A DNA stretch of 64,000 nucleotides from Longitalea arenae (GTDB lineage Bacteria; Bacteroidota; Bacteroidia; Chitinophagales; Chitinophagaceae), in assembly GCF_016924755.1 (NCBI RefSeq), contig NZ_JAFFJX010000021.1, positions 20,031 through 84,030 of the forward strand. The letters run 5' to 3'. Below are positions 63,001 through 64,000 of this stretch, one piece after another. Under the pieces are notes generated by a model. The model saw only the letters and a program-made list of their open reading frames with translations. It had not been told where the DNA came from and ran no database searches. The position numbers were made by a program, and so were the translations under genes. Positions within the stretch are counted from its first letter, which is position 1; every line of letters starts with the position of its first letter.

Positions 63001-64000
63001 GAAACCGGTACCGGTTGTGACCGCTCGATTACCAGGACATGGACTGTGACAGATGCTTGCGGTAATACAGCCACTCAAACGCAGACCATCACCTTCACCA
63101 GGGATACAGAAGCACCGGTTATTACACTTACTGCAAGCACTGCGGTAATCTGTAACCCGACAGCTGATCAGATCGCAGCTGCCTTTGGTACGGCTTCAGT
63201 GACCGACAACTGCTCGACTGGTCTTACCGCCACCTTTACCGATGGTGCAGAGACAGGTACCGGTTGTGACCGCTCTATTACCAGGACATGGACTGTGACA
63301 GATGCTTGCGGTAATACAGCCACTCAAACACAAACCATCACCTTCACCAGGGATACCGAAGCACCGGTTATTACGCTTACTGCTTCAACAGCGTTAGTAT
63401 GTAACCCGACAGCTGATCAGATCGCAGCTGCCTTTGGTACGGCTTCAGTGACCGACAACTGCTCGACTGGTCTTACCGCCACCTTCACCGATGGTGCAGA
63501 GACAGGTACCGGTTGTGACCGCTCTATTACCAGGACATGGACTGTGACAGATGCTTGCGGTAATACAGCCACTCAAACGCAGACCATCACGTTCACCAGG
63601 GATACAGAAGCACCGGTTATTACGCTTACTGCTTCAACCGCAGTAATCTGTAACCCGACAGCTGATCAGATCGCAGCTGCCTTTGGTACGGCTTCAGTGA
63701 CCGACAACTGCTCGACTGGCCTTACCGCCACCTTTACCGATGGTGCAGAAACAGGTACCGGTTGTGACCGCTCTATTACCAGAACATGGACTGTGACAGA
63801 TGCTTGCGGTAATACAGCCACTCAAACGCAGACCATCACGTTCACCAGGGATACAGAAGCACCGGTTATCACGCTTACTGCTTCAACCGCAGTAATCTGT
63901 AACCCGACAGCTGATCAGATCGCAGCTGCCTTTGGTACGGCTTCAGTGACCGACAACTGCTCGACTGGTCTTACCGCCACCTTTACCGATGGTGCAGAGA
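60061..64000 (+). CDS. Second giant repeat protein (HYR-like adhesin), 3' end outside the window
   Basis: Open from the ATG to the window end, >1313 codons. The ATG at 60061 follows the previous stop by 14 bp. It implies a 76-residue leader with a hydrophobic stretch (YFWSYFLLWLRLLVLSF). The ATG at 60289 (MNQATLLIKWGLMLLFTAIGTNAIAQ in two pieces: MNQATLLIKWG, LMLLFTAIGTNAIAQ) would give an ordinary signal peptide, and the start is unresolved. Then two PKD-like modules (CAGTPATITATPGEPG; VCSITGNDNMCPGSTNTYS, the latter alike to residues ~1820-1900 of the preceding protein). From 61111 on come 83-aa HYR-like repeats with four Cys each (VIC, DNC, TGC, DAC). Likely a cell-surface adhesin. Confidence 0.9.
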   Translation, partial: MKAYSNPYKTKNPGRQTRYFWSYFLLWLRLLVLSFTRNKEELAGIVLHEPAPLHLKAMNSANIPTPSITKNKKLPNMNQATLLIKWGLMLLFTAIGTNAIAQAPPPIPGNHSVCINTTKEYGVVLTAGSTYAWSITPSTGFTMTPNPTYPNLITVTWTAVGEYTMQVIETNAAGCVGDPVTIVITVNPLPTVTVNSPTVCAGTPATITATPGEPGTYSYAWTVPSGVPDPGNVASFTSTVAGTYSVVITNTATGCGSASASGTVTVNELPVCSITGNDNMCPGSTNTYSGPSGMSTYSWSISGNATITGAANGQTVSVLANNSCGTFTLTLTVTDANGCTSTCSQTFNITDTEAPVITLTASTAVICNPTADQIAAAFGTASVTDNCSTGLTATFTDGAETGTGCDRSITRTWTVTDACGNTATQTQTITFTRDTEAPVITLTASTAVICNPTADQIAAAFGTASVTDNCSTGLTATFTDGAETGTGCDRSITRTWTVTDACGNTATQTQTITFTRDTEAPVITLTASTAVICNPTADQIAAAFGTASVTDNCSTGLTATFTDGAETGTGCDRSITRTWTVTDACGNTATQTQTITFTRDTEAPVITLTASTAVICNPTADQIAAAFGTASVTDNCSTGLTATFTDGAETGTGCDRSITRTWTVTDACGNTATQTQTITFTRDTEAPVITLTASTAVICNPTADQIAAAFGTASVTDNCSTGLTATFTDGAETGTGCDRSITRTWTVTDACGNTATQTQTITFTRDTEAPVITLTASTAVICNPTADQIAAAFGTASVTDNCSTGLTATFTDGAETGTGCDRSITRTWTVTDACGNTATQTQTITFTRDTEAPVITLTASTAVICNPTADQIAAAFGTASVTDNCSTGLTATFTDGAETGTGCDRSITRTWTVTDACGNTATQTQTITFTRDTEAPVITLTASTAVICNPTADQIAAAFGTASVTDNCSTGLTATFTDGAETGTGCDRSITRTWTVTDACGNTATQTQTITFTRDTEAPVITLTASTAVICNPTADQIAAAFGTASVTDNCSTGLTATFTDGAETGTGCDRSITRTWTVTDACGNTATQTQTITFTRDTEAPVITLTASTALVCNPTADQIAAAFGTASVTDNCSTGLTATFTDGAETGTGCDRSITRTWTVTDACGNTATQTQTITFTRDTEAPVITLTASTAVICNPTADQIAAAFGTASVTDNCSTGLTATFTDGAETGTGCDRSITRTWTVTDACGNTATQTQTITFTRDTEAPVITLTASTAVICNPTADQIAAAFGTASVTDNCSTGLTATFTDGAE
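61111..64000 (+). repeat. 249-bp tandem repeat, at least 11 complete units
   Basis: Units begin every 249 bp at 61111, 61360, 61609, 61858, 62107, 62356, 62605, 62854, 63103, 63352, 63601 and 63850 (the last cut at the window end). Encoded unit starts DTEAPVITLTASTAVICNPT. The protein sequence hardly changes; the clearest difference is unit 10 (ALVCNP for AVICNP), while synonymous changes are scattered. Confidence 0.95.

Noticed and set aside
61111..64000. CRISPR array
   Set aside because: Regular spacing, but 249-bp units are coding throughout in one frame and there are no unique spacers or cas genes.

Overview
The window looks like chromosome of a Bacteroidota species, most likely Chitinophagaceae (Niastella/Chitinophaga-like). 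The support is a SusC/SusD/SusE polysaccharide utilisation locus (PUL), a type IX secretion (T9SS) sorting domain, giant repeat-rich surface proteins, few Shine-Dalgarno sites, and promoters of the Bacteroidota type (TTTG around -33, TAnnTTTG around -7, about 20 bp apart). The family assignment is inference; no rRNA or marker gene is present.

Layout. 1-5265: end of a PUL (partial SusC, SusD, SusE-like, GH76 mannanase), closed by a strong terminator. 5298-16950: housekeeping and accessory genes: epoxide hydrolase, DHFR-like reductase, double NTF2-like secreted protein, spore-photoproduct-lyase-type radical SAM enzyme, T9SS cargo, VOC/AraC pair, membrane alpha/beta hydrolase, and a PAS histidine kinase with a MEDS protein. 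17043-22878: import cassette A (small His/Cys protein, TonB receptor, two ABC-2 permeases). 23310-26914: methyltransferase, a Crp-type regulator with palindromic operators beside an SDR gene, an ArsR/SRPBCC pair. 27265-34545: decayed galactan/arabinan locus with intact GH43 and GH2 but relics of GH53, two hybrid two-component sensors and a histidine kinase. 34639-35166: tRNA-Pro(GGG), its terminator, and a truncated tRNA copy that sits nearest the apparent promoter. 35227-45369, all minus strand: VOC protein, alginate-export-type porin, amidohydrolase, isochorismatase-like hydrolase, two esterases, then a sigma-54 response regulator and its TPR histidine kinase. 45587-53118: AraC regulator and import cassette B, built like cassette A but with an ABC ATPase. 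53597-64000: two tandem giant surface proteins; the second has a 249-bp repeat that runs off the window.

The most interesting system is the pair of cassettes A and B. Each starts from the same promoter architecture (TTTTG or TTTG, N20, TAcaTTTG), whose -7 box merges into a 19-bp near-palindrome. Each opens with a TTG-initiated small exported protein sharing LYxFIAxPVQxWHxHP, CxxCSHxYS and NKGPP motifs. An mRNA hairpin follows, then a TonB receptor and two DUF3526-like permeases. Only B carries an ATPase, so A may depend on B. Metal or metallophore uptake is the likely role, by inference.
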